This document shows, piece after piece, positions 1-8,739 of a DNA stretch of 64,000 bases. The DNA is taken from assembly GCF_000698575.1 (NCBI RefSeq), contig NZ_JFHD01000030.1, forward strand, positions 1 through 64,000. The letters are read 5' to 3'. The position numbers and the translations under genes were made by a program. A model generated the notes under the pieces. It was not told where the DNA came from. It was given only the letters and a program-made list of their open reading frames with translations, and did no database searches. The stretch comes from Caballeronia zhejiangensis. GTDB lineage: Bacteria > Pseudomonadota > Gammaproteobacteria > Burkholderiales > Burkholderiaceae. Within the stretch, counting starts at the first letter, position 1; the number at the start of each line of letters is the position of its first letter.

Positions 1-652
1 ATTCGCGGCGCTGTCGCAGAACAAGGCGGAAGCCGCGCAGAAAGCGGGCCGCTTCAACGACGAAATCGTGCCGGTCGCGATTCCGCAACGTAAAGGCGAG
101 CCGCTGCAATTCAACACCGACGAATTCGTGCGTCACGGCGTGACGCCCGAAGCGCTCGCGGGCCTGAAGCCGGCGTTCTCGAAGGAAGGCACCGTCACCG
201 CTGCAAACGCATCGGGCATCAACGACGGCGCGGCGGCGGTCGTCGTGATGTCGGCGAAAAAGGCCGAAGCGCTCGGCTTGACGCCGCTCGCGCGCATCAA
301 GGCGTACGCGAACGCGGGCGTCGATCCGAAGATCATGGGCATGGGCCCGGTGCCGGCGTCGAAGCGCTGTCTGGAGCGTGCGGGCTGGAGCGTGAACGAT
401 CTCGATCTGATGGAAATCAACGAGGCGTTCGCGGCGCAAGCGCTGGCGGTGCACAAGCAGATGGGCTGGGATCAGTCGAAGATCAACGTGAACGGCGGGG
501 CGATCGCGATCGGTCATCCGATCGGCGCGTCGGGCTGCCGGATTCTCGTCACGCTGCTGCACGAAATGCAGAAGCGCGATGCGAAGAAGGGTCTGGCGTC
601 GCTGTGCATCGGCGGCGGCATGGGTGTCGCGCTGGCGGTGGAACGTCCGTAA
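1..652 (+). CDS. phaA: Acetyl-CoA acetyltransferase, C-terminal part (PhaA)
   Basis: The gene enters from the left edge (reading frame begins at base 2) and its 5' part is outside the window. The product is a biosynthetic thiolase that condenses two acetyl-CoA into acetoacetyl-CoA, the first step of polyhydroxybutyrate synthesis. The visible C-terminal half carries the family signatures [16 protein letters not shown] (catalytic His) and CIGGGMG (catalytic Cys). It is followed 87 bp downstream by phaB and then phaR, the usual order in Burkholderia and Ralstonia, where phaC precedes phaA. The neighbourhood decides PhaA over a degradative thiolase. A second thiolase lies at 5610. Confidence 0.93.
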   Translation, partial: FAALSQNKAEAAQKAGRFNDEIVPVAIPQRKGEPLQFNTDEFVRHGVTPEALAGLKPAFSKEGTVTAANASGINDGAAAVVVMSAKKAEALGLTPLARIKAYANAGVDPKIMGMGPVPASKRCLERAGWSVNDLDLMEINEAFAAQALAVHKQMGWDQSKINVNGGAIAIGHPIGASGCRILVTLLHEMQKRDAKKGLASLCIGGGMGVALAVERP

Positions 653-739
653 CAAGTCACAGATAGTCACTGGCGGGATTGGGAAGGGCCAGCGGGCGGC
701 AAGGAGATCGCCGTCCGCATAACGAAAATGGAGTGAGGA

Positions 740-1480
740 ATGGCGAAGCGTATAGCGTATGTAACCGGCGGGATGGGCGGCATCGGCACCAGCATCAGCC
801 AGCGCCTGCTTAAAGATGGCTTTACGGTCGTCGTGGGCTGCGGTCCGAATTCGCCGCGCCGGGTGAAATGGCTGGAAGACCAGAAGGCGCTCGGCTTCGA
901 ATTCATCGCCTCGGAAGGCAACGTCGGCGACTGGGAATCGACCAAGAACGCGTTCGACAAGGTCAAGGCCGAAGTCGGCGAGATCGATGTCCTCGTGAAT
1001 AACGCGGGCATCACGCGCGACGTCGTGTTCCGCAAGATGACGCACGAAGACTGGACCGCCGTCATCGACACGAACCTGACGAGCCTCTTCAACGTGACGA
1101 AGCAGGTCATCGACGGCATGGTCGAGCGCGGCTGGGGCCGGATCATCAACATTTCTTCGGTGAACGGGCAGAAAGGCCAGTTCGGCCAGACGAACTACTC
1201 GACCGCCAAGGCCGGCATTCACGGCTTCACGATGGCGCTCGCGCAGGAAGTGGCCACCAAGGGCGTGACGGTCAACACGGTGTCGCCGGGCTATATCGGC
1301 ACGGACATGGTGAAGGCGATCCGTCCGGAAGTGCTGGAGAAGATCGTCGCGACCATTCCGGTGCGCCGTCTCGGCACCCCGGACGAAATCGGCTCGATCT
1401 GCGCGTGGCTCGCGTCCGAAGAATCGGGCTTCGCGACCGGCGCGGACTTCTCGCTGAACGGCGGCTTGCATATGGGCTGA
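740..1480 (+). CDS. phaB: Acetoacetyl-CoA reductase PhaB
   Basis: A 246-residue short-chain dehydrogenase that reduces acetoacetyl-CoA to (R)-3-hydroxybutyryl-CoA with NADPH, supplying monomer to PHB synthase. The cofactor loop TGGMGGIG is at residues 9-16. The catalytic Ser140, Tyr153 and Lys157 (NYSTAK) occupy the same numbers as in Ralstonia PhaB, and the length is typical. A GGAGTGAGG-like ribosome site precedes ATG 740. It lies between phaA and phaR on the same strand, completing a phaAB-phaR block. Confidence 0.95.
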   Translation: MAKRIAYVTGGMGGIGTSISQRLLKDGFTVVVGCGPNSPRRVKWLEDQKALGFEFIASEGNVGDWESTKNAFDKVKAEVGEIDVLVNNAGITRDVVFRKMTHEDWTAVIDTNLTSLFNVTKQVIDGMVERGWGRIINISSVNGQKGQFGQTNYSTAKAGIHGFTMALAQEVATKGVTVNTVSPGYIGTDMVKAIRPEVLEKIVATIPVRRLGTPDEIGSICAWLASEESGFATGADFSLNGGLHMG

Positions 1481-1597
1481 CGGGCGGCGGCTTCCCGCAA
1501 CGCCGAAACGCGCGCGGGAAGTCACCACTCGCCGGATTTATCAACGATGCGGCGAACATGCAGCAGCGCTTTTTTGCGACAACGCAAGACCTGCTTG

Positions 1598-1609
1598 CTG
1601 CCATCGCAG
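1598..1609. promoter_or_regulatory. Probable PhaR operator
   Basis: The sequence CTGC-CATC-GCAG lies 27 bp upstream of the phaR start. Recalled work on Paracoccus PhaR describes a CTGC-N3/4-GCAG binding site; this matches exactly. It suggests autoregulation of phaR. No footprint is available here. Confidence 0.5.
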
Positions 1610-1635
1610 TAAAGTTTTGCGTTTAAAGGCGTTAA

Positions 1636-2211
1636 ATGACCACCACTACTACTACAAAGAAACCCGCCGAACGACTCATCAAAAAGTATCCAAACCGTCG
1701 GCTGTACGACACGGAAACGAGCACCTACATCACGTTGTCGGATGTGAAACAGCTCGTGCTCGATCAGGAAGATTTCAAGGTGCTCGACGCGAAGTCCAAC
1801 GACGACCTCACGCGCAGCATCCTTCTGCAGATCATTCTGGAAGAAGAGAGCGGCGGCCTGCCGATGTTCTCGTCGGTGATGCTCTCGCAGATCATCCGTT
1901 TCTACGGCCACGCGATGCAGGGCATGATGGGCACGTATCTGGAGAAGAACATCCAGGCGTTCATCGACATCCAGCAGAAGCTGACCGAGCAGAGCAAGGG
2001 CATCTACGACGGCAACGCGCTCAACCCCGAAGTCTGGTCGCAGTTCATGAACATGCAGGCGCCGATGATGCAGGGCATGATGACGAGCTACATCGAGCAG
2101 TCGAAAAACATGTTCGTGCAGATGCAGGAGCAGATGCAGTCGCAGGCGAAGTCGATGTTCAACACGTTTCCGTTCCCGACGCCCACGCCTTCGTCGACGG
2201 AAAAGAAGTAG
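1636..2211 (+). CDS. phaR: Polyhydroxyalkanoate synthesis repressor PhaR
   Basis: A 191-residue DNA- and PHB-binding regulator that represses phasin genes and itself until PHB granules titrate it away. The N-terminal PHB/PHA accumulation regulator domain (about residues 14-75) has the hallmark IKKYPNRRLYDTETSTYITL. The C-terminal part is Met/Gln-rich (repeated MQ pairs around residues 135-180), as is typical of betaproteobacterial PhaR. It sits 155 bp after phaB, with a CTGC-N4-GCAG element in between that is a likely autoregulatory site. Confidence 0.95.
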   Translation: MTTTTTTKKPAERLIKKYPNRRLYDTETSTYITLSDVKQLVLDQEDFKVLDAKSNDDLTRSILLQIILEEESGGLPMFSSVMLSQIIRFYGHAMQGMMGTYLEKNIQAFIDIQQKLTEQSKGIYDGNALNPEVWSQFMNMQAPMMQGMMTSYIEQSKNMFVQMQEQMQSQAKSMFNTFPFPTPTPSSTEKK

Positions 2212-2237
2212 TCCGGTTCGAGGGCGCGTGCGGGCGT

Positions 2238-2255
2238 CGAGGCTTGCGCGCCTCG
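2238..2255. terminator. Hairpin between convergent phaR and the glycosyltransferase-like gene
   Basis: CGAGGC, a six-base loop, then GCCTCG, in the 69-bp gap between two converging genes. There is no T-run, so intrinsic termination is uncertain. Confidence 0.3.
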
Positions 2256-2280
2256 GCGTGAGCGCTCGCGCGCCGTCCGT

Positions 2281-3064
2281 TCATTGCCCGCCCACGGCTT
2301 TCGTCGAATCGTACGCCAGCGCCGCGCCGAAATCGCCGCGATACGTATAGGCGCCGTGGTGCTCCAGTGTCGAGCGTGCATCCACGTACACCTTTCCGCC
2401 AGAATCCCGCCAGCGGCGGCAAAACGCGTAGTCCTCGGAAAGATAGCGCCCGGTTTCCGGCTCGACCATCACGTCGAAGAAGCGATGGCAGTAGCCGTGC
2501 AACGGCGAATCCGGCGGCGCGTCGGGCACGTAGCGCAACTCGGGCATGCGCGCGATCATCGTTTCGAGCACCGCGCGGCGTATGCACATGAAGCCCGTCG
2601 GCGCCTCGTCCACTTTCATGAAGCCGTCGTCGTCCACTTCGAGGCGCGCGCCGTCATGCAAATTCACCGGATAGCGCAACGCCCGTTCGAGAAACTGCGC
2701 TTGCGTGAGCCCGGCGGGAATCTCGCCCGTCCAGTCGATGCGCTCGAGCGGATACACGCCGGCGACGACATCGCGACCCGCGAGCAGCAGACGCAGCGCC
2801 TGCTCCGGCGTGAAGCCGATATCGGCATCGATCCAGAAGAGATGCGTGTGCTCCGTATGCATCAGAGAATGCGCGACGGCTTCATTGCGCGCGCGTGACG
2901 AGACTTTCGCCGGCGCAGATGCGCATCGAGCCTCGCACGCCGAGGCGCCAGAGCTCGTTGGTGAGCGCGAGCATGCTGGTGGCGTAGCCGGACGTCACTT
3001 GGCCCGAGTAGCAGGGCGTGACGAAGAGCGGATTGAAATGGCGCAGCGCTGAGTAGTCGAGCAT
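2281..3064 (-). pseudogene. Glycosyltransferase-like protein, split by a frameshift
   Basis: Two adjoining reading frames together make one protein of about 261 residues. The 5' part (3064 down to 2882, starting MLDYSALRHF) ends with ESLVTRAQ-stop. The sense continues in another frame as RNEAVAHSLMHTEHTHLFW, followed by the acidic metal-binding-like motif DADIG and GVYPLERI, running to the stop at 2281. The break is in a CG dinucleotide run on the coding strand (about 2887-2895): four and a half repeats where five and a half would restore ESLVTRARNEAVAHS. The intact family looks like a GT-A-type glycosyltransferase of unknown acceptor. This is either a real 2-bp contraction or a sequencing error. 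An internal ATG at 2862 could still give the C-terminal 193 residues. Confidence 0.7.
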
Positions 3065-3196
3065 GAAACCGATGTGTGATTCGAAGCAATGAGAGACGCG
3101 GGAAGCCGCGGATTCGCTCGAGTTTGCTGCGCGCCAGCTTCAATCGGAATGAGACAAAGGAAAAGGGGGCCGAGCCGTGTCCGCGGCTCGCCGATG

Positions 3197-3202
3197 TAAA
3201 AT
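3197..3202 (+). promoter_or_regulatory. Likely -10 element of rimO
   Basis: TAAAAT preceded by TG, just upstream of rimO. Transcription would begin near 3209. A TTG at 3217 would then have almost no leader, which favours the GTG at 3244 as start codon. Confidence 0.4.
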
Positions 3203-3243
3203 AGTGGATTGGCCTCTTGCGCTCCCACAAGACACTCTTCCCC

Positions 3244-4653
3244 GTGAAAAATTCTTTAGATTCAATCGATTCAATCGATTCACTTGCCAGGACGAAGCCC
3301 GCGCCGAAAATCGGCATGGTGTCGCTCGGCTGCCCGAAAGCGCTCGTCGATTCCGAGCAGATCATGACGCAGTTGCGCGCCGAAGGTTACGAAATCTCCG
3401 GCACCTATGACGGCGCGGACCTCGTCGTCGTCAACACCTGCGGCTTCATCGACGAAGCCGTGCAGGAAAGCCTCGACGCCATCGGCGAGGCGTTGAACGA
3501 GAACGGCAAGGTCATCGTGACCGGCTGTCTCGGCGCGAAAAAGAGCGCGAGCGGTTCGGGCCTCATCGAGGAAGTGCATCCGAAAGTGCTGGCCGTCACC
3601 GGTCCGCACGCGACCAACGAAGTCATGAACGCGGTGCATACGCATCTGCCGAAACCGCACGATCCGTTCACCGATCTCGTGCCGCCCGCCGGCATCAAGC
3701 TGACGCCGCGCCACTACGCTTACCTGAAGATTTCGGAAGGCTGCAACCATCGCTGCACGTTCTGCATCATCCCGTCGATGCGCGGCGATCTCGTCTCGCG
3801 CCCCGTCGCCGAAGTCATGCTGGAAGCCGAAAATCTGTTCAAGTCCGGCGTGAAGGAACTGCTCGTGATTTCGCAGGACACGAGCGCGTACGGCGTCGAC
3901 GTGAAATACCGCACGGGTTTCTGGAATGGCAAGCCGCTCAAGACGCGCATGACCGAGCTCGTCGGCGCACTCGGCGAACTCGCCGCGCAGTACGGCGCGT
4001 GGGTGCGCCTGCATTACGTGTATCCGTATCCGAGCGTCGACGAAGTCATCCCGATGATGGCCGAAGGCCCGCTGCGCGGCCACGTTCTGCCGTATCTCGA
4101 CGTGCCGTTCCAGCACGCGCATCCCGAAGTGCTGAAGCGCATGAAGCGCCCGGCGAACGCGGAAAAGGTGCTCGAGCGCGTGAAGACATGGCGCGAAATC
4201 TGTCCCGATCTGACGATTCGCAGCACGTTCATCGCGGGCTTTCCGGGCGAGACGGAAGAGCAGTTTCAGACGCTGCTGGATTTCCTGAAGGAAGCGGATC
4301 TGGATCGCGTCGGCTGCTTCGCGTATTCGCCGGTCGAAGGCGCAACGGCGAACGAACTCGACGGCGCGTTGCCCGACGAAGTGCGCGAGGATCGCCGCGC
4401 GCGCTTCATGGAACTCGCGGAAGAACTGTCCGCGAAGCGCATGAAGAAGAAGGTCGGCAAGACGCTCAAAGTGCTCGTCGATGAAGTGGGCGCGGAAGGC
4501 GGCATCGGCCGCACGGCGGCGGACGCGCCGGAAATCGACGGCGTCGTGTACATCGCGCCGACGACGAAGGCATCGAAGCGCTACAAGGCCGGCGACTTCG
4601 TGTCGGTGAAGATCACCGGCGCCGATGGCCACGATCTCTGGGGCGAGGTCTAA
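3244..4653 (+). CDS. rimO: Ribosomal protein S12 methylthiotransferase RimO
   Basis: A radical-SAM enzyme that methylthiolates an aspartate of ribosomal protein S12. From GTG 3244 it has 469 residues. The N-terminal MTTase domain shows three cluster cysteines (SLGCPK, NTCGF, TGCLG). The radical-SAM CNHRCTFC motif (CX3CX2C) follows, and a TRAM domain closes the C-terminus. The start is uncertain: TTG 3217 is in frame but lies too close to the probable -10 box, while ATG 3316 would cut the first beta strand. The codons just after the GTG contain a 9-bp tandem repeat that encodes an Asp-Ser-Ile repeat, an oddly AT-rich leader for this genome. It appears to be monocistronic or co-transcribed with the sugar kinase 4 bp downstream. 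Confidence 0.93.
   Translation: MKNSLDSIDSIDSLARTKPAPKIGMVSLGCPKALVDSEQIMTQLRAEGYEISGTYDGADLVVVNTCGFIDEAVQESLDAIGEALNENGKVIVTGCLGAKKSASGSGLIEEVHPKVLAVTGPHATNEVMNAVHTHLPKPHDPFTDLVPPAGIKLTPRHYAYLKISEGCNHRCTFCIIPSMRGDLVSRPVAEVMLEAENLFKSGVKELLVISQDTSAYGVDVKYRTGFWNGKPLKTRMTELVGALGELAAQYGAWVRLHYVYPYPSVDEVIPMMAEGPLRGHVLPYLDVPFQHAHPEVLKRMKRPANAEKVLERVKTWREICPDLTIRSTFIAGFPGETEEQFQTLLDFLKEADLDRVGCFAYSPVEGATANELDGALPDEVREDRRARFMELAEELSAKRMKKKVGKTLKVLVDEVGAEGGIGRTAADAPEIDGVVYIAPTTKASKRYKAGDFVSVKITGADGHDLWGEV
3260..3282 (+). repeat. 9-bp tandem repeat in the rimO 5' end
   Basis: Two and a half copies of ATTCAATCG in frame near the start of rimO, encoding DSIDSIDS. Copy-number change would not shift the frame. 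Confidence 0.8.
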
Positions 4654-4657
4654 AGCC

Positions 4658-5581
4658 ATGCCAGGGATGCCGCACGTCCTCGCGCTCGGCGAGGCCATGA
4701 TCGAGTTCAATCAGTCGACGCGCGATCAGCCGAACTATCTGCAAGGCTTCGGCGGCGACGTCTCCAACTTCCTGATCGCGGCATCGCGCCAGGGCGCGGC
4801 GACGGGCTTCGTGTCCGCGGTCGGCAACGATCACTTCGGGCAATTGCTGCTCGATCTGTGGCGCGCGGAAAACGTCGATACGTCGACGGTGCGCGTCGAT
4901 CACGATGCGCCCACGGGCGTCTATTTCGTGTCGCACGGCGAGAGCGGGCATCGCTTCGACTATCTGCGCGCGGGTTCGGCGGCGAGCCGCTACGCGCCGT
5001 CGCACTTGCCGCTCGATGCGATCGCCGCCGCGAAGGTCGTGCATCTGTCGGGCATCAGTCTCGCGATCGGCGTGGCCGCCTGCGATGCCGCGCTCGCCGC
5101 GATCGACCATGCGCGCACGCACGGCGTCAAGGTCAGCTTCGACACGAACCTGCGGCTGAAGCTGTGGCCGCTCGCGCGCGCCCGCGCGGTCATGCTCGAA
5201 GCGATCCGCGCAACCGACATCTGCCTGCCGAGCTGGGACGACGTCACGCTGCTCACCGGCCACGAAGACAAAGACGCGATCGTCGATGCGCTGCTGAAAC
5301 TCGGTCCGAAGGTCGTCGCGCTGAAGCTCGGCAAGGAAGGCGCGTATATCGCGACGCCGGACGAGCGGCGCGTGGTGCCGGGCCGCGTCGTGCAGGCGGT
5401 CGATGCGACGGGGGCGGGCGACTGCTTCGGCGGCGCGTTCATCGCGCGCATCGTTGCAGGCGACGATCCTTTCGCCGCGGCGCGCTACGCGAACGTCGCC
5501 GCGGCTTTGTCGACGCAAGGTTTTGGCGCAGTGGCGCCAATCCCGCGAAAGGACGAGGTCGAGCGCGCGCTGGCAGAATAG
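4658..5581 (+). CDS. kdgK: PfkB-family sugar kinase, probably 2-dehydro-3-deoxygluconokinase
   Basis: A 307-residue ribokinase-fold kinase starting at ATG 4658 with a GGGCGAGG site ahead; the longer in-frame ATG at 4625 lies inside rimO. Features are GEAMIEF at the N-terminus, GGDVSNFL (substrate loop), and the C-terminal DATGAGDCFGGAF with the catalytic Asp and anion hole. Similarity to KDG kinases (GEAMIEFN, YLRAGSAASR) suggests phosphorylation of 2-keto-3-deoxygluconate. It starts 4 bp after the rimO stop, so it is probably co-transcribed. The exact substrate is not proven by sequence; a second PfkB kinase (kguK) lies at 44109. Confidence 0.8.
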   Translation: MPGMPHVLALGEAMIEFNQSTRDQPNYLQGFGGDVSNFLIAASRQGAATGFVSAVGNDHFGQLLLDLWRAENVDTSTVRVDHDAPTGVYFVSHGESGHRFDYLRAGSAASRYAPSHLPLDAIAAAKVVHLSGISLAIGVAACDAALAAIDHARTHGVKVSFDTNLRLKLWPLARARAVMLEAIRATDICLPSWDDVTLLTGHEDKDAIVDALLKLGPKVVALKLGKEGAYIATPDERRVVPGRVVQAVDATGAGDCFGGAFIARIVAGDDPFAAARYANVAAALSTQGFGAVAPIPRKDEVERALAE

Positions 5582-5609
5582 CCGAACCTCAAACGAAGGA
5601 GACGACAAC

Positions 5610-6794
5610 ATGCAACGTGAAGTGGTGGTGGTAAGCGGCGTGCGCACGGCGATCGGCGATTTCGGCGGTTCGCTGAAGGACTTCAGCCCGACCGATCTCG
5701 GTGCACGCGTCGTGCGCGAAGCGCTGTCCCGCGCGAACGTCGCGGGCGATGAAGTCGGTCACGTCGTGTTCGGCAACGTCGTGCATACGGAGCCGCGCGA
5801 CATGTATCTCGCGCGCGTCGCGGCGCTCGACGGCGGCGTCACGCAGCACGCGCCCGCGCTCACGGTGAACCGTTTGTGCGGCTCGGGCTTGCAGGCGATC
5901 GTGTCGGCGTCGCAGTCCATTCTGCTCGGCGATGCCGATGTCGCCATCGGCGGCGGCGCGGAAAGCATGAGCCGCGCGGCGTACATCATGCCCGCCGCGC
6001 GCTTCGGCCAGCGCATGGGCGACACGCGCATCGTCGACATGATGGTCGGCGCGCTGAACGACCCGTTCGACAAGATCCACATGGGCGTGACGGCCGAGAA
6101 CGTCGCGGCGAAGTTCGGCATCACGCGCGAGATGCAGGACGCGCTCGCGCTCGAATCGCACCGGCGCGCGGCGAAAGCGATCGAAGCCGGCTATTTCAAG
6201 GATCAGATTCTGCCGATCACGCTCGCTTCGAAGAAAGGCGACACCGTGTTCGACCGCGACGAGCACGTTCGCCTGAACGCCACCGCCGAAGACTTCGCGA
6301 AGCTCAAGCCGGTTTTTGCGAAGGAAAACGGCACGGTGACGGCGGGCAACGCGTCGGGCATCAACGATGCGGCCGCGGCCGTCGTGCTGATGGAGCGCTC
6401 GGTTGCGGAAAAGCGCGGCGCGAAACCGCTCGCGCGGCTCGTCGCGTACGCGCACGCGGGCGTCGATCCGAAGATCATGGGCATCGGCCCGGTTCCCGCG
6501 ACGCAGAAGGTGCTGGAGCGCGCGGGCCTCTCCGTCGACGATCTCGACGTCATCGAAGCAAACGAGGCGTTCGCCGCGCAGGCGTGCGCCGTATCGCAGG
6601 AACTGAAGCTCGATCCCGCGAAGGTCAATCCGAACGGCTCGGGCATTTCGCTCGGGCATCCGATCGGCGCGACCGGCGCGCTCATCACCGTGAAGGCGTT
6701 GTACGAACTGCAGCGCATCGGCGGGCGTTACGCGCTCGTGACGATGTGCATCGGCGGCGGCCAGGGCATCGCGGCGATCTTCGAGCGCATTTGA
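5610..6794 (+). CDS. bktB: Acetyl-CoA acetyltransferase / beta-ketothiolase (BktB-like)
   Basis: A 394-residue full-length thiolase. The nucleophilic Cys90 is in VNRLCGSG, the GHPIGATG histidine is near residue 350 and the CIGGGQG cysteine is near residue 380. The start is ATG 5610, with AAGGAG seven bases upstream. Compared with the partial PhaA at the window start this is a divergent paralogue. BktB enzymes accept longer acyl-CoA and support 3-hydroxyvalerate incorporation, but chain-length preference cannot be read from sequence. It follows the sugar kinase by 28 bp and precedes a lipoprotein gene by 11 bp. Confidence 0.88.
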   Translation: MQREVVVVSGVRTAIGDFGGSLKDFSPTDLGARVVREALSRANVAGDEVGHVVFGNVVHTEPRDMYLARVAALDGGVTQHAPALTVNRLCGSGLQAIVSASQSILLGDADVAIGGGAESMSRAAYIMPAARFGQRMGDTRIVDMMVGALNDPFDKIHMGVTAENVAAKFGITREMQDALALESHRRAAKAIEAGYFKDQILPITLASKKGDTVFDRDEHVRLNATAEDFAKLKPVFAKENGTVTAGNASGINDAAAAVVLMERSVAEKRGAKPLARLVAYAHAGVDPKIMGIGPVPATQKVLERAGLSVDDLDVIEANEAFAAQACAVSQELKLDPAKVNPNGSGISLGHPIGATGALITVKALYELQRIGGRYALVTMCIGGGQGIAAIFERI

Positions 6795-6805
6795 AGGACT
6801 CACGG

Positions 6806-7441
6806 ATGATGCCAAGCATGAAAGGGCCGCGGACGGTCGCGGCCTTGACGATCTTCGCCGCGCTTGCCGCGTGCAATTCGCCGATGCCGGCGGGCCAGAC
6901 CGGCGTGCAGGCACAGAACGCACGCGAGCCAGCGGGTGCCGACGCGCACGGCGCGCAAGCCGCGATCAAGGAACTTGCCCTGCCGCCGCTGAAGCCGCTC
7001 ACGCCGAATCCGGAGTACGCGAAGTTTCCTCGCTACGTCGGCACGCTCGGCGACAAGCAGATCGAGATGAAACTCGGCGCGAAAACCGACGAGCCCTCCG
7101 GCGTGCACGGCGAGTACCGGTTCGCCGGCAGCCCGAACGTGATTCTCGTCGCGGGCGACCGCGACGGCGACACGCTCGAAATCGAGGAATCGAACGACGG
7201 CACGCACATCACGGGCAACTGGGTCGGCAAGTTCGCGGCGGACGGCAGCGTGTCCGGCGAGCGCATGAACCCGGACGATTCGAACCCGCAGCCGTTCGAT
7301 CTGCGGCCCGCCGCGGCCGGCAAGACCTTGCCCGCGACGGGCACCGCGAAGGCGCCGCCCGCGCCGTCGCTGGAACCTGCGCCGCCCGCGCCGCCCAAGA
7401 ATGCCGTGGGCGGCACGAGCAACGTCATCATCGGCGAATGA
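6806..7441 (+). CDS. Putative lipoprotein, unknown function
   Basis: 211 residues from ATG 6806. The N-terminus is a lipoprotein signal with lipobox ALAAC at about residues 18-22, so the mature protein should be lipid-anchored. The middle (residues about 65-170) is a compact domain rich in Gly, Asp and Glu. The C-terminal 45 residues are Pro/Ala-rich. It lies 11 bp after the thiolase gene and may be co-transcribed. I do not recognise a family. Confidence 0.75.
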   Translation: MMPSMKGPRTVAALTIFAALAACNSPMPAGQTGVQAQNAREPAGADAHGAQAAIKELALPPLKPLTPNPEYAKFPRYVGTLGDKQIEMKLGAKTDEPSGVHGEYRFAGSPNVILVAGDRDGDTLEIEESNDGTHITGNWVGKFAADGSVSGERMNPDDSNPQPFDLRPAAAGKTLPATGTAKAPPAPSLEPAPPAPPKNAVGGTSNVIIGE

Positions 7442-7507
7442 TTCGCTCTGTCTTCACCCCGCCGGGCGTTCCGGCGGCGGTCTCTTTTCATTCCGTATTG
7501 CAAAGCC

Positions 7508-8701
7508 ATGACTGATTCCAGCAGCAAGGACCGCGATCTGCAAACCCGCATCGTTCAGCCTGAAGACCGCATCACGCCCGGCTTCGAGTCGTTCTCGGTG
7601 CCGGTCGCGCGCGCATCGACGGTCGTGTTTCCCGATCTCGCCTCGATGCGCTCGCTCGTCTGGAGCGACGATTCGAAGTGGCGCTACGGCCTGCACGGCA
7701 CGCCGACGACCATCGCGCTCGCGCAGCGTCTCGCCGCGATCGAGGGCGGCGAATTCGCGCTGCTGCAGCCGTCGGGGCTCGCCGCGATCTCCAACATCTA
7801 CTTCGGTCTCGTGAAAGCGGGCGATCACGTTCTCGTGCCCGACAACGCCTACGGTCCGAATCGCGATCACGCCGACTGGCTCGCCGCCGATTTCGGGCTG
7901 CAAGTGACCTATTACGATCCGATGACCGGCGCGGGCATCGCCGATTCGATCCGTCCGAACACGAAGCTGATCTGGCTCGAAGCGCCCGGCTCGGTGACGA
8001 TGGAAGTGCAGGACGTGCCGGCGATCGTCGCCGTCGCGCGCGCGAAGGGCATCGTCACGGCGATCGACAACACGTTTTCCGCGGGCCTCGCGTTCAAGCC
8101 GTTCGAGCATGGCGTCGACATTTCCGTGCAGGCGTTGACGAAATATCAGTCGGGCGGCAGCGACATCCTGATGGGCGCGACCATCACGCGCGATGAGGAA
8201 CTGCACAAGAAGCTCAAACGCGCGCGGATGCGTATGGGCATCGGCGTGTCGGCGGACGATGCGTCGCTCGTGCTGCGCAGCCTGCCGTCGATGAAAGTGC
8301 GCTACGAAGCGCACGACCGCACCGCGTACGCGCTCGCCCAGTGGCTCAAGACGCGGCCCGAAGTGAAGGCGGTGCTGCATCCGGCGCTGGAGGATTGTCC
8401 CGGCCACGCGTTCTTTGCGCGCGACTTCAAGGGCGGTGCGGGCGGGCTGTTTTCGATCGTCTTCGATGGCCGCTACACGAGCGCGCAAGTCGATGCGTTC
8501 GTCGAAGCGCTCGAACTGTTCTCGATCGGCTGGAGCTGGGGCGGCGCGCACAGCCTCGCGATGCCGTACAACATCCGCTCGATGCGCACCGCGTCGCAAT
8601 GGCCGCACGGAGGCGTGCTGGTGCGTTTCTACGTCGGTCTCGAAGCGGAAGCGGATTTGCGCGCGGATCTCGAAGCCGCGCTCGCCAAGGCGTTCGCCTG
8701 A
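7508..8701 (+). CDS. metC: Cystathionine beta-lyase
   Basis: A 397-residue Cys/Met-metabolism PLP enzyme that cleaves cystathionine to homocysteine, ammonia and pyruvate. The PLP-binding lysine lies in ALTKYQSGGSD, preceded by IDNTFSAG, and the GLHGTPTT and QPSGLAA segments match MetC rather than gamma-synthases. The full length is normal for the family. A strong symmetric terminator follows immediately and separates it from convergent serB. It stands apart from the second PLP enzyme of this superfamily at 35056. Confidence 0.9.
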   Translation: MTDSSSKDRDLQTRIVQPEDRITPGFESFSVPVARASTVVFPDLASMRSLVWSDDSKWRYGLHGTPTTIALAQRLAAIEGGEFALLQPSGLAAISNIYFGLVKAGDHVLVPDNAYGPNRDHADWLAADFGLQVTYYDPMTGAGIADSIRPNTKLIWLEAPGSVTMEVQDVPAIVAVARAKGIVTAIDNTFSAGLAFKPFEHGVDISVQALTKYQSGGSDILMGATITRDEELHKKLKRARMRMGIGVSADDASLVLRSLPSMKVRYEAHDRTAYALAQWLKTRPEVKAVLHPALEDCPGHAFFARDFKGGAGGLFSIVFDGRYTSAQVDAFVEALELFSIGWSWGGAHSLAMPYNIRSMRTASQWPHGGVLVRFYVGLEAEADLRADLEAALAKAFA

Positions 8702-8704
8702 ATG

Positions 8705-8731
8705 AAAACGGCGCCCCGAAGGCGCCGTTTT
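8705..8731. terminator. Bidirectional terminator between metC and serB
   Basis: AAAACGGCGCC, a five-base loop, then GGCGCCGTTTT: a perfect 11-bp stem with A and T runs on either side, placed 3 bp after the metC stop and 8 bp beyond the serB stop. Confidence 0.9.
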
Positions 8732-8739
8732 CACATCGA

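Noticed and set aside
5876-6805. Extended N-terminus for the lipoprotein gene
   Set aside because: The upstream frame overlaps bktB entirely and is Arg-rich nonsense; the lipoprotein signal begins at 6806.
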